From positions 5,780,001-5,844,000 of the forward strand of contig NZ_BNED01000005.1 of NCBI RefSeq assembly GCF_016755875.1: a stretch of DNA of 64,000 nucleotides. Reading direction: 5' to 3'. The DNA is from Streptomyces spororaveus (GTDB taxonomy: Bacteria; Actinomycetota; Actinomycetes; Streptomycetales; Streptomycetaceae). A model generated the notes under the pieces. It searched no databases, was not told where the DNA came from, and worked only from the letters and a program-made list of their open reading frames with translations. The translations under genes were made by a program, and so were the position numbers. Shown here one piece after another: positions 7,562 through 15,608 of this stretch; positions within the stretch are counted from its first letter, which is position 1; each line of letters begins with the position of its first letter.

Positions 7562-8760
7562 TGTACTCCATATACCACTTCACCCTGCCCGCCCTCATGT
7601 GGGCCATGGTGCTCTGGCGTGCCCCCTCCGCCCTGGGCGGCACGCGCGCCTCCCGGTTCCTGTGGGGGTTCCTCGCCGCGATCGCCGTCGCACTGACGAC
7701 CAGACCGCCCGAGGTGGACCTCCTCATCCGGGGCCTCACCGGGTCACCCGACCTGTCCGTGCTGGTCAAACACCTCGCCGGGCTGGCGTCGAACTACTGC
7801 GCCGTGGAGTACGTGATCGCGGTCCACGGCCGCGGACCGCGCCGGGCGGCGGCCGTGTGGCTGCGCCTCGCCTTCGTGGCGGCCGCCGCACTGGCCCTCA
7901 CCGTGCTGTTCGTCTTCTTCTTCGAGCACGACCCCGGCGCCCCGCCGACCCGGGTGACCGACGCCCACCTCGGCGACCCGGCGGTGCGCCTGTACGAGAG
8001 CATCGTCTACGTCTACCTCGGCATCGCCACGGCCCTGTCGGCGAAGCTCTTCTGGTCGAACCGCCGCAGCGTGCCCGCGGGACTCCTGCGCGCCGGAGTC
8101 GTGTGCCTGGCCGGCGGCGGCGCGATGGGCTTCGTCTACACCATGTACCGGGTGGTGTTCCTCGCCCACCAGGAGAGCCGGCCGGACGTCCCGGGGCGCG
8201 GAACCCCCGATGCCGTTTCCGAGATCCTCCCGGTGATCTCCCTCCTCCTCATCCTCGTGGGCGTGGGCCTGCCGCCGCTGCGGACGCTCGTCCGCTACGT
8301 CGGCGACCAGTACGCGCTGTGGCGCCTGCACCCGCTGTGGTCGGACCTGCTCCACGCCGTCCCGTCGGTCGCGTTCGGACCGCGCATGGGCCGGACGCGC
8401 GACCTGTTCGTCACAGGGGACCGGACCCTCGACGTGGCCCACCGGGCCTTCGAGATCCGCGACGCCTGCCTCGTCCTCCGGGACCGCTCCGCGGCGACGG
8501 GGGCGCAGCAGCCCGCGGAGGCCCCCGGCGACGCACACCCCGGAGGCGGGGTGCCGACCGCCCGGGCGGAGGCGGAGTGGCTGTTCTCGGTGCTCCACGG
8601 GGAGCCGGACGCCTGCCAAGCCCCCGCGCCGCCCCCGGCGCACAGCAGGACGCCCGCCGAGGAGGTGGCCTGGCTGCTCAAGGTCGCCTCGGCCTACGGG
8701 CAGTTGCCCCGCGGGGGCGCCGAGGCGGTGCGGCGGGCGGCGGGCCAGGAGGTCCGGTAG
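7561..8760 (+). CDS. MAB_1171c-family membrane protein
   Basis: 399 residues. The N-terminal half has about seven hydrophobic segments (residues 5-250), beginning YSIYHFTLPALMWAMVLW and including RASRFLWGFLAAIAVALT, LRLAFVAAAALALTVLFVFFF and ILPVISLLLILVGVGLP. The C-terminal half is cytosolic, with GDQYALWRLHPLWSDLLHAVP, a family signature. The family is often annotated as a putative transporter, with no established function. It is translationally coupled to the ImmA-like gene. XRE, ImmA and MAB_1171c genes recur together in actinobacteria to my knowledge. The membrane protein could sense or export the peptide encoded just downstream. Confidence 0.75.
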   Translation: MYSIYHFTLPALMWAMVLWRAPSALGGTRASRFLWGFLAAIAVALTTRPPEVDLLIRGLTGSPDLSVLVKHLAGLASNYCAVEYVIAVHGRGPRRAAAVWLRLAFVAAAALALTVLFVFFFEHDPGAPPTRVTDAHLGDPAVRLYESIVYVYLGIATALSAKLFWSNRRSVPAGLLRAGVVCLAGGGAMGFVYTMYRVVFLAHQESRPDVPGRGTPDAVSEILPVISLLLILVGVGLPPLRTLVRYVGDQYALWRLHPLWSDLLHAVPSVAFGPRMGRTRDLFVTGDRTLDVAHRAFEIRDACLVLRDRSAATGAQQPAEAPGDAHPGGGVPTARAEAEWLFSVLHGEPDACQAPAPPPAHSRTPAEEVAWLLKVASAYGQLPRGGAEAVRRAAGQEVR

Positions 8761-8795
8761 GGGGCATCGCCGCAGGTCGGCGGGGGCCGCGTCCT

Positions 8796-8828
8796 GATGC
8801 GGCCAGTCCTAATGCTGACGTCCGCATC
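8796..8828. promoter_or_regulatory. inverted repeat upstream of the GIGWD peptide gene
   Basis: GATGCGG at 8796-8802 is repeated in inverted form as CCGCATC at 8822-8828, with 19 bp between. It lies in the 209-bp gap between the membrane protein and the secreted peptide gene, a reasonable place for an operator. No promoter hexamers are convincing by eye. Confidence 0.3.
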
Positions 8829-8969
8829 GCCTTCCCCGGGGTCTTCGGGGTCGGCAGGATAGTGCTCACCGGAACGGCGGGGGAGGCAACTCCCGGCCGG
8901 ACCCGGGGGCCACGGCGCCAACCGCCTGTCCCGAACTTCCTGCTCACGTCACACCTGGGGGAAACCGCC

Positions 8970-9161
8970 ATGTCCACGACCGCCCGCCTACTCGCCACCG
9001 TCTTCGCCGCCTCGGTCCTGTCCGGTGTGGCGGCCCCCCTCGCGTCTGCCGCCACGACGGCGACGGACCCGAAGGGCATCGGCTGGGACGTCATCCCGGC
9101 CCACGCGACGGTGTCCGTGTCCGCGGCGGGCGCGTCGGACAACGGCATCGGCTGGGACTGA
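8970..9161 (+). CDS. small secreted peptide with two GIGWD motifs
   Basis: 63 residues from an ATG with a GGGGGAAA ribosome-binding site. The N-terminus is a clear signal peptide (STTARLLATVF, then a hydrophobic core, then PLASA-A with a cut near residue 27). The predicted mature part is about 36 residues and contains GIGWD twice: once after DPK, and once as the very C-terminus after DN. It has no Cys, so it is not a disulfide-stabilised peptide. I do not recognise the family. Its position behind the XRE/ImmA/MAB_1171c genes, and the repeated motif ending at the last residue, suggest a signalling peptide or processed substrate. That is inference. Confidence 0.7.
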   Translation: MSTTARLLATVFAASVLSGVAAPLASAATTATDPKGIGWDVIPAHATVSVSAAGASDNGIGWD

Positions 9162-9168
9162 CCCCGCG

Positions 9169-9447
9169 GTGCTACCCGTCCATCTCACCTTGATGCCGAC
9201 GGGAGGAACCCTGCCGACCGACCACCAGGCACACGCCCTGGTCGACGCCCTGTGGGCCCACGCCACACCCGACTGCGGCATGGAACACATCAGGGCCCGC
9301 ACGCATCCGGACGGCATCGGGATCGTCCTCTTCATCCGCGCCGCCCGCACCGACATCGCACAGGCCAAAGTCCGCCGCCTCGTCGTCGACACGCTCGCCT
9401 CGGGCGGCACCGGAGTCCACGGCTACTCCGTCACGTTCCACCCCTGA
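9169..9447 (+). CDS. small hypothetical protein
   Basis: About 92 residues from a GTG at 9169, or 84 from the ATG at 9193. It begins 7 nt after the peptide stop, so it is probably cotranslated with it. There is no signal peptide. Visible features are HLTLMPTGG, HALVDALWAHATP, HIRARTHPDGIGIVLFI and VRRLVVDTLASG...GYSVTFHP, consistent with a small alpha/beta fold. I do not recognise it. The context suggests a dedicated helper of the peptide or cassette. Confidence 0.55.
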   Translation: MLPVHLTLMPTGGTLPTDHQAHALVDALWAHATPDCGMEHIRARTHPDGIGIVLFIRAARTDIAQAKVRRLVVDTLASGGTGVHGYSVTFHP

Positions 9448-9582
9448 TCGAGGCCCCGCGCATCGCGGTCCGCCCGCCCGTCGAGGGCCGGCCGGCCTCT
9501 CTCCCCTGTCTTCCCCGCTCTTCCGGCGGCGCCCAGGCCCAACGGCCGGCCCGTCGACCGACGCTGCCTCCAAGGAGACTTC

Positions 9583-10911
9583 ATGCCCAGCAAGTCCGGC
9601 GTGGCCCGCGCCACCGGCACCCTCGTGGCCCTCTCCCTCGCCACGGCCGTCCTCGCCTCCGCACCCGTCAACGCCGCCCAGGTGGACGCGCCGTCCGCCG
9701 CCGCCGTCGCGGCGGTCGCCGCCACCGCGGACGTCGAGCGTCCGCAGGGCAAGCCGGAGCCCCTCAAGACCGAGGGGGCCGGCAAGAGCACCTTCTCCGG
9801 CGCGGCGGCCGCGCAGAGCGCCGCCGCCCCGATCACCCGCAGCGCGGTCATCGCCCGGGCCAAGACCTGGGTCGACGCCAAGGTCCCGTACAGCATGAAC
9901 AACTACCGCGACGGCTACCGCACCGACTGCTCCGGCCTCGTCTCCATGGCCTGGAACCTCGGCACCAGCGCCTGGACCGGCAACCTCGACACCTTCGCGG
10001 ACCGCATATCGAAGAACGACCTGCGCAAGGGCGACATGCTGCTCTTCCACAACCCCTCCAACCCGGAGCGCGGTTCGCACGTCACCATCTTCGAGCAGTG
10101 GACCGACGCGTCCCACACCTCCTACATCGGCATCGAGCAGACCCCTCCGAACGCCGTGCGCCGCGTCATCCCCTACGCCTACTTCAACAACGCCAGCTCC
10201 TACATCCCCTACCGCTACAAGAACATCATCGAGGACGCCACTCCCACCAACGCGGGTGTGTACCGGTCGGATGAGGCGAAGTTCTATGTGGCGGACCGTA
10301 GTGGTGGTTTGTATGGGTGGTCTGGTTTCGGGGTTCCTGGTGACAAGCCGTTGACGGGTGACTGGAATGCGGATGGGCAGGACACGTTCGGTGTGTACCG
10401 TCCGGGGGATTCGACGTTCCATTTGAGCAATGACAATGGTACGACTGCGATTTCGGTGATGTACGGGAGTCCTGGGGATGTTCCGTTGGTGGGTGACTGG
10501 GACGGGAACGGGACGGACACGATCGGTGTGTATCACCCGGCGGACCAGACGTTCTATCTGAGCAATGACAACCGGGTTGCGGCTTATTCGGTGCGGATGG
10601 GTGTCGAGGGTGACACGCCGATGACGGGTGACTGGAACGGGGACGGCAAGGACACGGTCGGTGTGTACCGGGGTTCGGACCAGACGTTCTATCTGACGGA
10701 TTCCCAGACGAGTGCGCCGGTGAATCACCAGGTCAAGTTCGGTAATCCGGGGGACACCCCGATCAAGGGTGACTGGAACGGCGACGGTACGGACAAGGTC
10801 GGCGTCTACCGGGATTCTGACTTCTTCGGTGCCGGCAAGGACTCCGACCAGGTCATCTACAGCGTCCGCTTCGGTGTCCCGGGTGACACCCCCCTCACCG
10901 GCCAGTGGTGA
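9583..10911 (+). CDS. secreted NlpC/P60-like peptidoglycan hydrolase with repeat tail A
   Basis: 442 residues. There is a signal peptide (cut near residue 31), an Ala-rich linker, then an NlpC/P60-type domain at about 83-215. Cys116 lies in TDCSGLVSMAW and His166 in GSHVTIF. From about residue 223 the tail has five repeats built on GDWNxDGxDTxGVYR...FYLSNDN...GDxPLT. This is a VCBS/FG-GAP-like pattern expected to form a beta-propeller and perhaps bind wall polymers or calcium. The predicted role is cleavage of stem-peptide bonds in the wall. The tail DNA recurs almost unchanged in the next gene. Confidence 0.82.
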   Translation: MPSKSGVARATGTLVALSLATAVLASAPVNAAQVDAPSAAAVAAVAATADVERPQGKPEPLKTEGAGKSTFSGAAAAQSAAAPITRSAVIARAKTWVDAKVPYSMNNYRDGYRTDCSGLVSMAWNLGTSAWTGNLDTFADRISKNDLRKGDMLLFHNPSNPERGSHVTIFEQWTDASHTSYIGIEQTPPNAVRRVIPYAYFNNASSYIPYRYKNIIEDATPTNAGVYRSDEAKFYVADRSGGLYGWSGFGVPGDKPLTGDWNADGQDTFGVYRPGDSTFHLSNDNGTTAISVMYGSPGDVPLVGDWDGNGTDTIGVYHPADQTFYLSNDNRVAAYSVRMGVEGDTPMTGDWNGDGKDTVGVYRGSDQTFYLTDSQTSAPVNHQVKFGNPGDTPIKGDWNGDGTDKVGVYRDSDFFGAGKDSDQVIYSVRFGVPGDTPLTGQW

Positions 10912-10926
10912 CGCAACACCGAACCC
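10249..10926 (+). repeat. direct repeat A, copy 1 (tail-coding)
   Basis: About 678 bp nearly identical to 12249-12926. I count about four base differences by eye (for example TATGGG/TACGGG and AACCGGG/AATCGGG), and the offset is exactly 2000 bp. It covers the repeat tail, the stop codon and 15 bp beyond it. Many codons in the 5' part end in T or G (GGT, TTG, TAT), unlike the flanking C-ending codons. Confidence 0.93.
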
Positions 10927-10961
10927 GGCACTGACCCTTTCCACGAGCAACCCCGGCTGCG

Positions 10962-10989
10962 CGGGTCCCGCTGATTCCGGCGGGACCCG
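10962..10989 (+). terminator. hairpin terminator after the first tail-bearing gene
   Basis: A perfect 10-bp stem, CGGGTCCCGC and GCGGGACCCG, with an 8-nt loop. The same hairpin and flanks recur at 12940-12967, so it belongs to the duplicated segment. There is no T-run. Confidence 0.65.
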
Positions 10990-11021
10990 GGGCCCCGTGC
11001 TGCTCCACACAGGAGAACTCC

Positions 11022-12911
11022 ATGTCACGAGCACGTGTTTCCCTGCCGCCCCTCGGCCGGGGCCTCGCCGTACTGGCCGCGACAGCAGCCGTCATCGGCC
11101 CGGCCGCCGTGTCGGCCCAGGCGGCGGCGCCCACCCCCGACTCCAAGGCGGTGACCTTCCAGGGCCACCGGTTCGAGGTTCCCGCCGGCTGGGACGTCGT
11201 CGACCTCGGTGCCGACCCGACCGCCTGCGTCCGGTTCGACCGCCACGCCGTCTACCTCGGCACCCCGGGCTCGCAGCAGGCCTGCCCGTCGCGACTGGTG
11301 GGACGGACCGAGGCGTTGCTGGTCGAGCCCGACACGTCCGGCGAAGCGGCGCCGGGCGGCACCACGGTGTCCGAGGCCGACCGCGAGATCGTCGGCGGGG
11401 CCCAGGGCATCCGCGTCACGGCGACCTACGCCGAGGACCAGGCGCTGGTCCGCAAGATCCTCACCAGTGCCGGGATACCGACCTCGGCCCCCAAGACCCG
11501 GGCCCGCGCCTCCGCGGCGCCGGCCGCGCAGCCGGAGGCGTCGGCATCCGCGACCGCCGCCACCTCGTCGGCCGCCCTGACGAACTACACCGGCAAGGGG
11601 TTCGACGCCTGCGCCGCCCCGGACTCCGCGACGATGGACGCGTGGAAGGCGCACTCGCCGTACGACGCGGTCGGCATCTACATAGGCGGCCGCAACCGGG
11701 CGTGCGCACAGAAGAACCTCACCGCCTCGTGGGTCCAGCAGCAGGCATCCGCCGGCTGGCGCTTCATGCCGATCTACGTCGGCGCCCAGGCGAGCCAGAT
11801 CACCTCGCCCGCCGCCGAGGGGCGCAGCGCCGCCGACGACGCGGCGAACCAGGCCGCGTCCCTGGGCCTCGGGCCCGGAGCGCTGCTGTACTACGACATG
11901 GAGGCGTACAACAAGACCTACTCGGGCAACGTGCTCGCCTTCCTGTCCGCGTGGACCGAACAGCTCCACGCCCGGGGCTACAACTCGGCGGTCTACAGCA
12001 GCTCCTCGTCCGGAATCGCCGACCTGGCCGCCCACGCGAGCAGCCACACGATGCCCGACGTCGTCTTCAGCGCCAACTGGAACGGTGTCGCCGACACCAA
12101 CGACCCGGCGCTGCCCGCCTGGGCCTGGGCCAACCACCAGCGCGTTCACCAGTACAGCGGAAACGTGACGGAGACCTGGGGCGGCAAGCAGATCCAGATC
12201 GACCGGGACTACATGGACGTCGCGCTGAACGGGACCCGTAAGCCGACGAACGCGGGTGTGTACCGGTCGGATGAGGCGAAGTTCTATGTGGCGGACCGTA
12301 GTGGTGGTTTGTACGGGTGGTCTGGTTTCGGGGTTCCTGGTGACAAGCCGTTGACGGGTGACTGGAATGCGGATGGGCAGGACACGTTCGGTGTGTACCG
12401 TCCGGGGGATTCGACGTTCCATTTGAGCAATGACAATGGTACGACTGCGATTTCGGTGATGTACGGGAGTCCTGGGGATGTTCCGTTGGTGGGTGACTGG
12501 GACGGGAACGGGACGGACACGATCGGTGTGTATCACCCGGCGGACCAGACGTTCTATCTGAGCAATGACAATCGGGTTGCGGCGTATTCGGTGCGGATGG
12601 GTGTCGAGGGTGACACGCCGATGACGGGTGACTGGAACGGGGACGGCAAGGACACGGTCGGTGTGTACCGGGGTTCGGACCAGACGTTCTATCTGACGGA
12701 TTCCCAGACGAGTGCGCCGGTGAATCACCAGGTCAAGTTCGGTAATCCGGGGGACACCCCGATCAAGGGTGACTGGAACGGCGACGGTACGGACAAGGTC
12801 GGCGTCTACCGGGATTCTGACTTCTTCGGTGCCGGCAAGGATTCCGACCAGGTCATCTACAGCGTCCGCTTCGGTGTCCCGGGTGACACCCCCCTCACCG
12901 GCCAGTGGTGA
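11022..12911 (+). CDS. secreted DUF1906-type glycoside-hydrolase-like protein with repeat tail A
   Basis: 629 residues. There is a signal peptide (cut near residue 35), an N-terminal region of unknown type (40-150), an Ala/Ser-rich linker, then a DUF1906/Rv2525c-like TIM-barrel domain at about 190-400. That domain starts with [18 protein letters not shown] and carries YYDMEAYN and [10 protein letters not shown]. Such domains are related to lysozyme-like hydrolases, and activity on the wall is suspected but not proven. The last about 220 residues are the same five-repeat tail as in the upstream protein. The head is unrelated to that neighbour, so tail and catalytic domain behave as exchangeable modules. 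Confidence 0.82.
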   Translation: MSRARVSLPPLGRGLAVLAATAAVIGPAAVSAQAAAPTPDSKAVTFQGHRFEVPAGWDVVDLGADPTACVRFDRHAVYLGTPGSQQACPSRLVGRTEALLVEPDTSGEAAPGGTTVSEADREIVGGAQGIRVTATYAEDQALVRKILTSAGIPTSAPKTRARASAAPAAQPEASASATAATSSAALTNYTGKGFDACAAPDSATMDAWKAHSPYDAVGIYIGGRNRACAQKNLTASWVQQQASAGWRFMPIYVGAQASQITSPAAEGRSAADDAANQAASLGLGPGALLYYDMEAYNKTYSGNVLAFLSAWTEQLHARGYNSAVYSSSSSGIADLAAHASSHTMPDVVFSANWNGVADTNDPALPAWAWANHQRVHQYSGNVTETWGGKQIQIDRDYMDVALNGTRKPTNAGVYRSDEAKFYVADRSGGLYGWSGFGVPGDKPLTGDWNADGQDTFGVYRPGDSTFHLSNDNGTTAISVMYGSPGDVPLVGDWDGNGTDTIGVYHPADQTFYLSNDNRVAAYSVRMGVEGDTPMTGDWNGDGKDTVGVYRGSDQTFYLTDSQTSAPVNHQVKFGNPGDTPIKGDWNGDGTDKVGVYRDSDFFGAGKDSDQVIYSVRFGVPGDTPLTGQW

Positions 12912-12926
12912 CGCAACACCGAACCC
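12249..12926 (+). repeat. direct repeat A, copy 2 (tail-coding)
   Basis: Second copy of the 10249-10926 segment, about 99% identical by eye. It encodes the C-terminal repeats of the DUF1906-type protein and extends past its stop. The downstream hairpin region is also conserved, while the stretch between stop and hairpin differs. Confidence 0.93.
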
Positions 12927-12939
12927 CGCTCCACCTTCG

Positions 12940-12967
12940 CGGGTCCCGCTGATTCCGGCGGGACCCG
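12940..12967 (+). terminator. hairpin terminator after the second tail-bearing gene
   Basis: The same 10-bp stem as at 10962-10989 (CGGGTCCCGC/GCGGGACCCG), here 29 bp after the stop codon. The bases after it are also shared with the first copy. Confidence 0.65.
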
Positions 12968-13020
12968 GGGCCCCGTGCGGCTCCACACACGAGAACTCCA
13001 CGTCCCAGGGGGGATACACC

Positions 13021-14109
13021 ATGACCACCATCCGCCGGAAGTCGGCACTCGCCACCGCCACCGTCCTGCTCGCCCTCGCCGCCCCGGTCGTCCTCGGCCC
13101 CGGACAGGCCTCCGCGGCCTCGGTGGGCACCTGGGACAAGGTCGCCCAGTGCGAGAGCGGAGGCAACTGGAGCATCAACACCCACAACGGCTACTACGGC
13201 GGCCTCCAGTTCTCCCCGTCCACCTGGCTCGCCTACGGCGGCGGCCAGTACGCGCCCTACGCCCACCAGGCCACCAAGCAGCAACAGATCCTGACCGCCG
13301 AGAAGGTCCTCGCTTCGCAGGGCCCGGGTGCCTGGCCGAGCTGCGGCCCCAAGGCCGGTCTCGGGGCGGACCACGAGAATCCCTACCCGGGGCCCGTGAC
13401 CCCTCCGCAGCCGCCGGTCAAGGAGCTCGGCTGGTACCTGTCGGACAATGCGGGTTCGGGTGTGTCGACTCGTCCGGAGTTCGGGTTCGGGAACACGCCG
13501 ATGGTTCCGCTGGCGGGTGACTTCGACGGGGACGGCAAGGACACGCAGGCGGCCTATGATCCGACGACCTCGACGTTCTACCTGGCGAATTCGGGGAGCA
13601 CGGCGCAGGCCACGCTCGCGTTCGGCAACGCCGGTAACCGTCCGGTGCTGGGCCGCTGGGACGGGACCACTTCCCAGATCGGCGTCTACATGCCCGACAC
13701 GGGCAAGTTCTACCTCCGTCACGACAACGGTACGGTCTCCTCGTTCGCCTTCGGCAACGGCGGTGACTGGCGGCCGATCGCCGGTGACTGGGACGGCAAC
13801 GGAACGGTGACCGTCGGCCTTTACGATCCCGCCACCAGCACGTTCTACCTGCGCAACAGCAACACCGAGGGCCCTGCCGACCAGACCGTCACCTTCGGCA
13901 ACTCCGACAGCATTCCGCTGGCGGGCGACTGGGACCACACCGGCCGCACCAACATCGGTGTCTACATGCCCGCCAACCGCACCTTCTACTTCCGTCACGA
14001 CGACGGCACCGTCACCTCCGTCACCTACGGCGACGCCGGCGACACCCCCCTCACCGGCGACTGGGACGGCGACGGCCGCGCCACCCAGGGCGCCGTCCAT
14101 CCGCGCTGA
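13021..14109 (+). CDS. secreted Rpf-like transglycosylase with repeat tail B
   Basis: 362 residues. There is a signal peptide (cut near 32), then a resuscitation-promoting-factor-like lysozyme domain at about 35-112. It starts [16 protein letters not shown], with the predicted catalytic Glu45, and continues [18 protein letters not shown] Pro-rich linker follows. The tail from about residue 138 is built on [16 protein letters not shown]...FYL...FGN...PLAGDW repeats. The predicted role is cleavage of the glycan strand outside the cell during growth or germination. The ribosome-binding site is GGGGGATACACC before the ATG. The tail DNA recurs in the next gene. Confidence 0.88.
   Translation: MTTIRRKSALATATVLLALAAPVVLGPGQASAASVGTWDKVAQCESGGNWSINTHNGYYGGLQFSPSTWLAYGGGQYAPYAHQATKQQQILTAEKVLASQGPGAWPSCGPKAGLGADHENPYPGPVTPPQPPVKELGWYLSDNAGSGVSTRPEFGFGNTPMVPLAGDFDGDGKDTQAAYDPTTSTFYLANSGSTAQATLAFGNAGNRPVLGRWDGTTSQIGVYMPDTGKFYLRHDNGTVSSFAFGNGGDWRPIAGDWDGNGTVTVGLYDPATSTFYLRNSNTEGPADQTVTFGNSDSIPLAGDWDHTGRTNIGVYMPANRTFYFRHDDGTVTSVTYGDAGDTPLTGDWDGDGRATQGAVHPR
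13430..14091 (+). repeat. direct repeat B, copy 1 (tail-coding)
   Basis: About 662 bp virtually identical to 14832-15493. I saw one difference (GACAAT versus GACAAC). It encodes the repeat tail of the Rpf-like protein, and only the last few codons of the two proteins differ. Confidence 0.93.
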
Positions 14110-14245
14110 GGTCACGCAGCTCGCGCGTCTTCGAACACCGCGGACACCCATGTCCGCTCCCCGCCCGTACGCGGGGGCAATTCTCCGGTCCCACCCCTCC
14201 CGCTCGACCTGCCACGGCCAGAAGCCGTTCACCCAAGGAGCATTC

Positions 14246-15508
14246 ATGTCCCGCAAGATCGGCAAGCTCACCCGTCTCGCCCTCGCGACCGCCATTACCG
14301 CCAGCACCGTCCTTGGCACCGCGGCCCTCGCGTCGAGCGCCCACGCGGTGGGCACGTCCTCGGTCGGCGGTGACATATCGCGCTCCGAGATCATCGCCCG
14401 GGCCCAGTCCTGGGTCGACGCACAGGTCCCGTACAGCCAGACGTCGTACAGGACGGACAGCAACGGCACCTACCGGCAGGACTGTTCGGGACTGGTGTCG
14501 ATGGCCTGGCACATCAACACCGCCGGGACCAACAGCGGCTTCACCACGTGGACCCTGCCCGACTACGCGACCAGGCTGGGCAGTCTCGACGACCTGCGCC
14601 CCGGTGACGCGCTCGACAACATCAGCCAGCACGTCGTGCTGTTCACCGGCTGGGCCGACGCCGGGCACACCAGGGCGAACATCATCGAAGAGGCGAGGCC
14701 CGGGACCAACGCACGCACCAGCAGCTACTCGCGCTCCTACATCGTCTCGGGCGGCTACCAGCCGTACCGCTACGACCACACGGTCGAGGGCGGCTCCTCC
14801 ACCCCGCCGGTACCCGCCCAGAAGGTCATGAGCTGGTACCTGTCGGACAACGCGGGTTCGGGTGTGTCGACTCGTCCGGAGTTCGGGTTCGGGAACACGC
14901 CGATGGTTCCGCTGGCGGGTGACTTCGACGGGGACGGCAAGGACACGCAGGCGGCCTATGATCCGACGACCTCGACGTTCTACCTGGCGAATTCGGGGAG
15001 CACGGCGCAGGCCACGCTCGCGTTCGGCAACGCCGGTAACCGTCCGGTGCTGGGCCGCTGGGACGGGACCACTTCCCAGATCGGCGTCTACATGCCCGAC
15101 ACGGGCAAGTTCTACCTCCGTCACGACAACGGTACGGTCTCCTCGTTCGCCTTCGGCAACGGCGGTGACTGGCGGCCGATCGCCGGTGACTGGGACGGCA
15201 ACGGAACGGTGACCGTCGGCCTTTACGATCCCGCCACCAGCACGTTCTACCTGCGCAACAGCAACACCGAGGGCCCTGCCGACCAGACCGTCACCTTCGG
15301 CAACTCCGACAGCATTCCGCTGGCGGGCGACTGGGACCACACCGGCCGCACCAACATCGGTGTCTACATGCCCGCCAACCGCACCTTCTACTTCCGTCAC
15401 GACGACGGCACCGTCACCTCCGTCACCTACGGCGACGCCGGCGACACCCCCCTCACCGGCGACTGGGACGGCGACGGCCGCGCCACCCAGGGCATCATCC
15501 ACTCCTGA
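14246..15508 (+). CDS. secreted NlpC/P60-like peptidoglycan hydrolase with repeat tail B
   Basis: 420 residues. There is a signal peptide (cut near 34), then an NlpC/P60-type domain at about 42-180 with Cys80 in QDCSGLVSMAWH and His129 in SQHVVLFTGW. The tail from about residue 193 is identical to that of the Rpf-like protein upstream. The head resembles the NlpC/P60-like domain at 9583-10911 (shared RSxxIARAxxWVDAxVPYS and DCSGLVSMAW) although their tails differ. The ribosome-binding site is AAGGAG before the ATG. Confidence 0.82.
   Translation: MSRKIGKLTRLALATAITASTVLGTAALASSAHAVGTSSVGGDISRSEIIARAQSWVDAQVPYSQTSYRTDSNGTYRQDCSGLVSMAWHINTAGTNSGFTTWTLPDYATRLGSLDDLRPGDALDNISQHVVLFTGWADAGHTRANIIEEARPGTNARTSSYSRSYIVSGGYQPYRYDHTVEGGSSTPPVPAQKVMSWYLSDNAGSGVSTRPEFGFGNTPMVPLAGDFDGDGKDTQAAYDPTTSTFYLANSGSTAQATLAFGNAGNRPVLGRWDGTTSQIGVYMPDTGKFYLRHDNGTVSSFAFGNGGDWRPIAGDWDGNGTVTVGLYDPATSTFYLRNSNTEGPADQTVTFGNSDSIPLAGDWDHTGRTNIGVYMPANRTFYFRHDDGTVTSVTYGDAGDTPLTGDWDGDGRATQGIIHS
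14832..15493 (+). repeat. direct repeat B, copy 2 (tail-coding)
   Basis: Second copy of 13430-14091, offset by 1402 bp. Such identity between adjacent genes points to very recent duplication or ongoing gene conversion. Confidence 0.93.
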
Positions 15509-15608
15509 TGAGCCGGGCGATCCGGCGGCCTCCGTACCGATCCCCCGGGTCGGACCGGCGTGCGACCGAGTAGCGGATCACGTCCGGCAGCCGGCGGTGG
15601 CCGTGGGC

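Noticed and set aside
6418..9447. Integrative element or prophage control region suggested by XRE and ImmA
   Set aside because: No integrase, excisionase, relaxase, replication or phage genes are present, and no attachment repeat at the nearby tRNA genes was seen.
9583..15508. Possible CRISPR array or transposon because of long direct repeats
   Set aside because: The repeats are coding, about 660-680 bp, in frame, and form protein tails. There are no short spaced repeats and no transposase.
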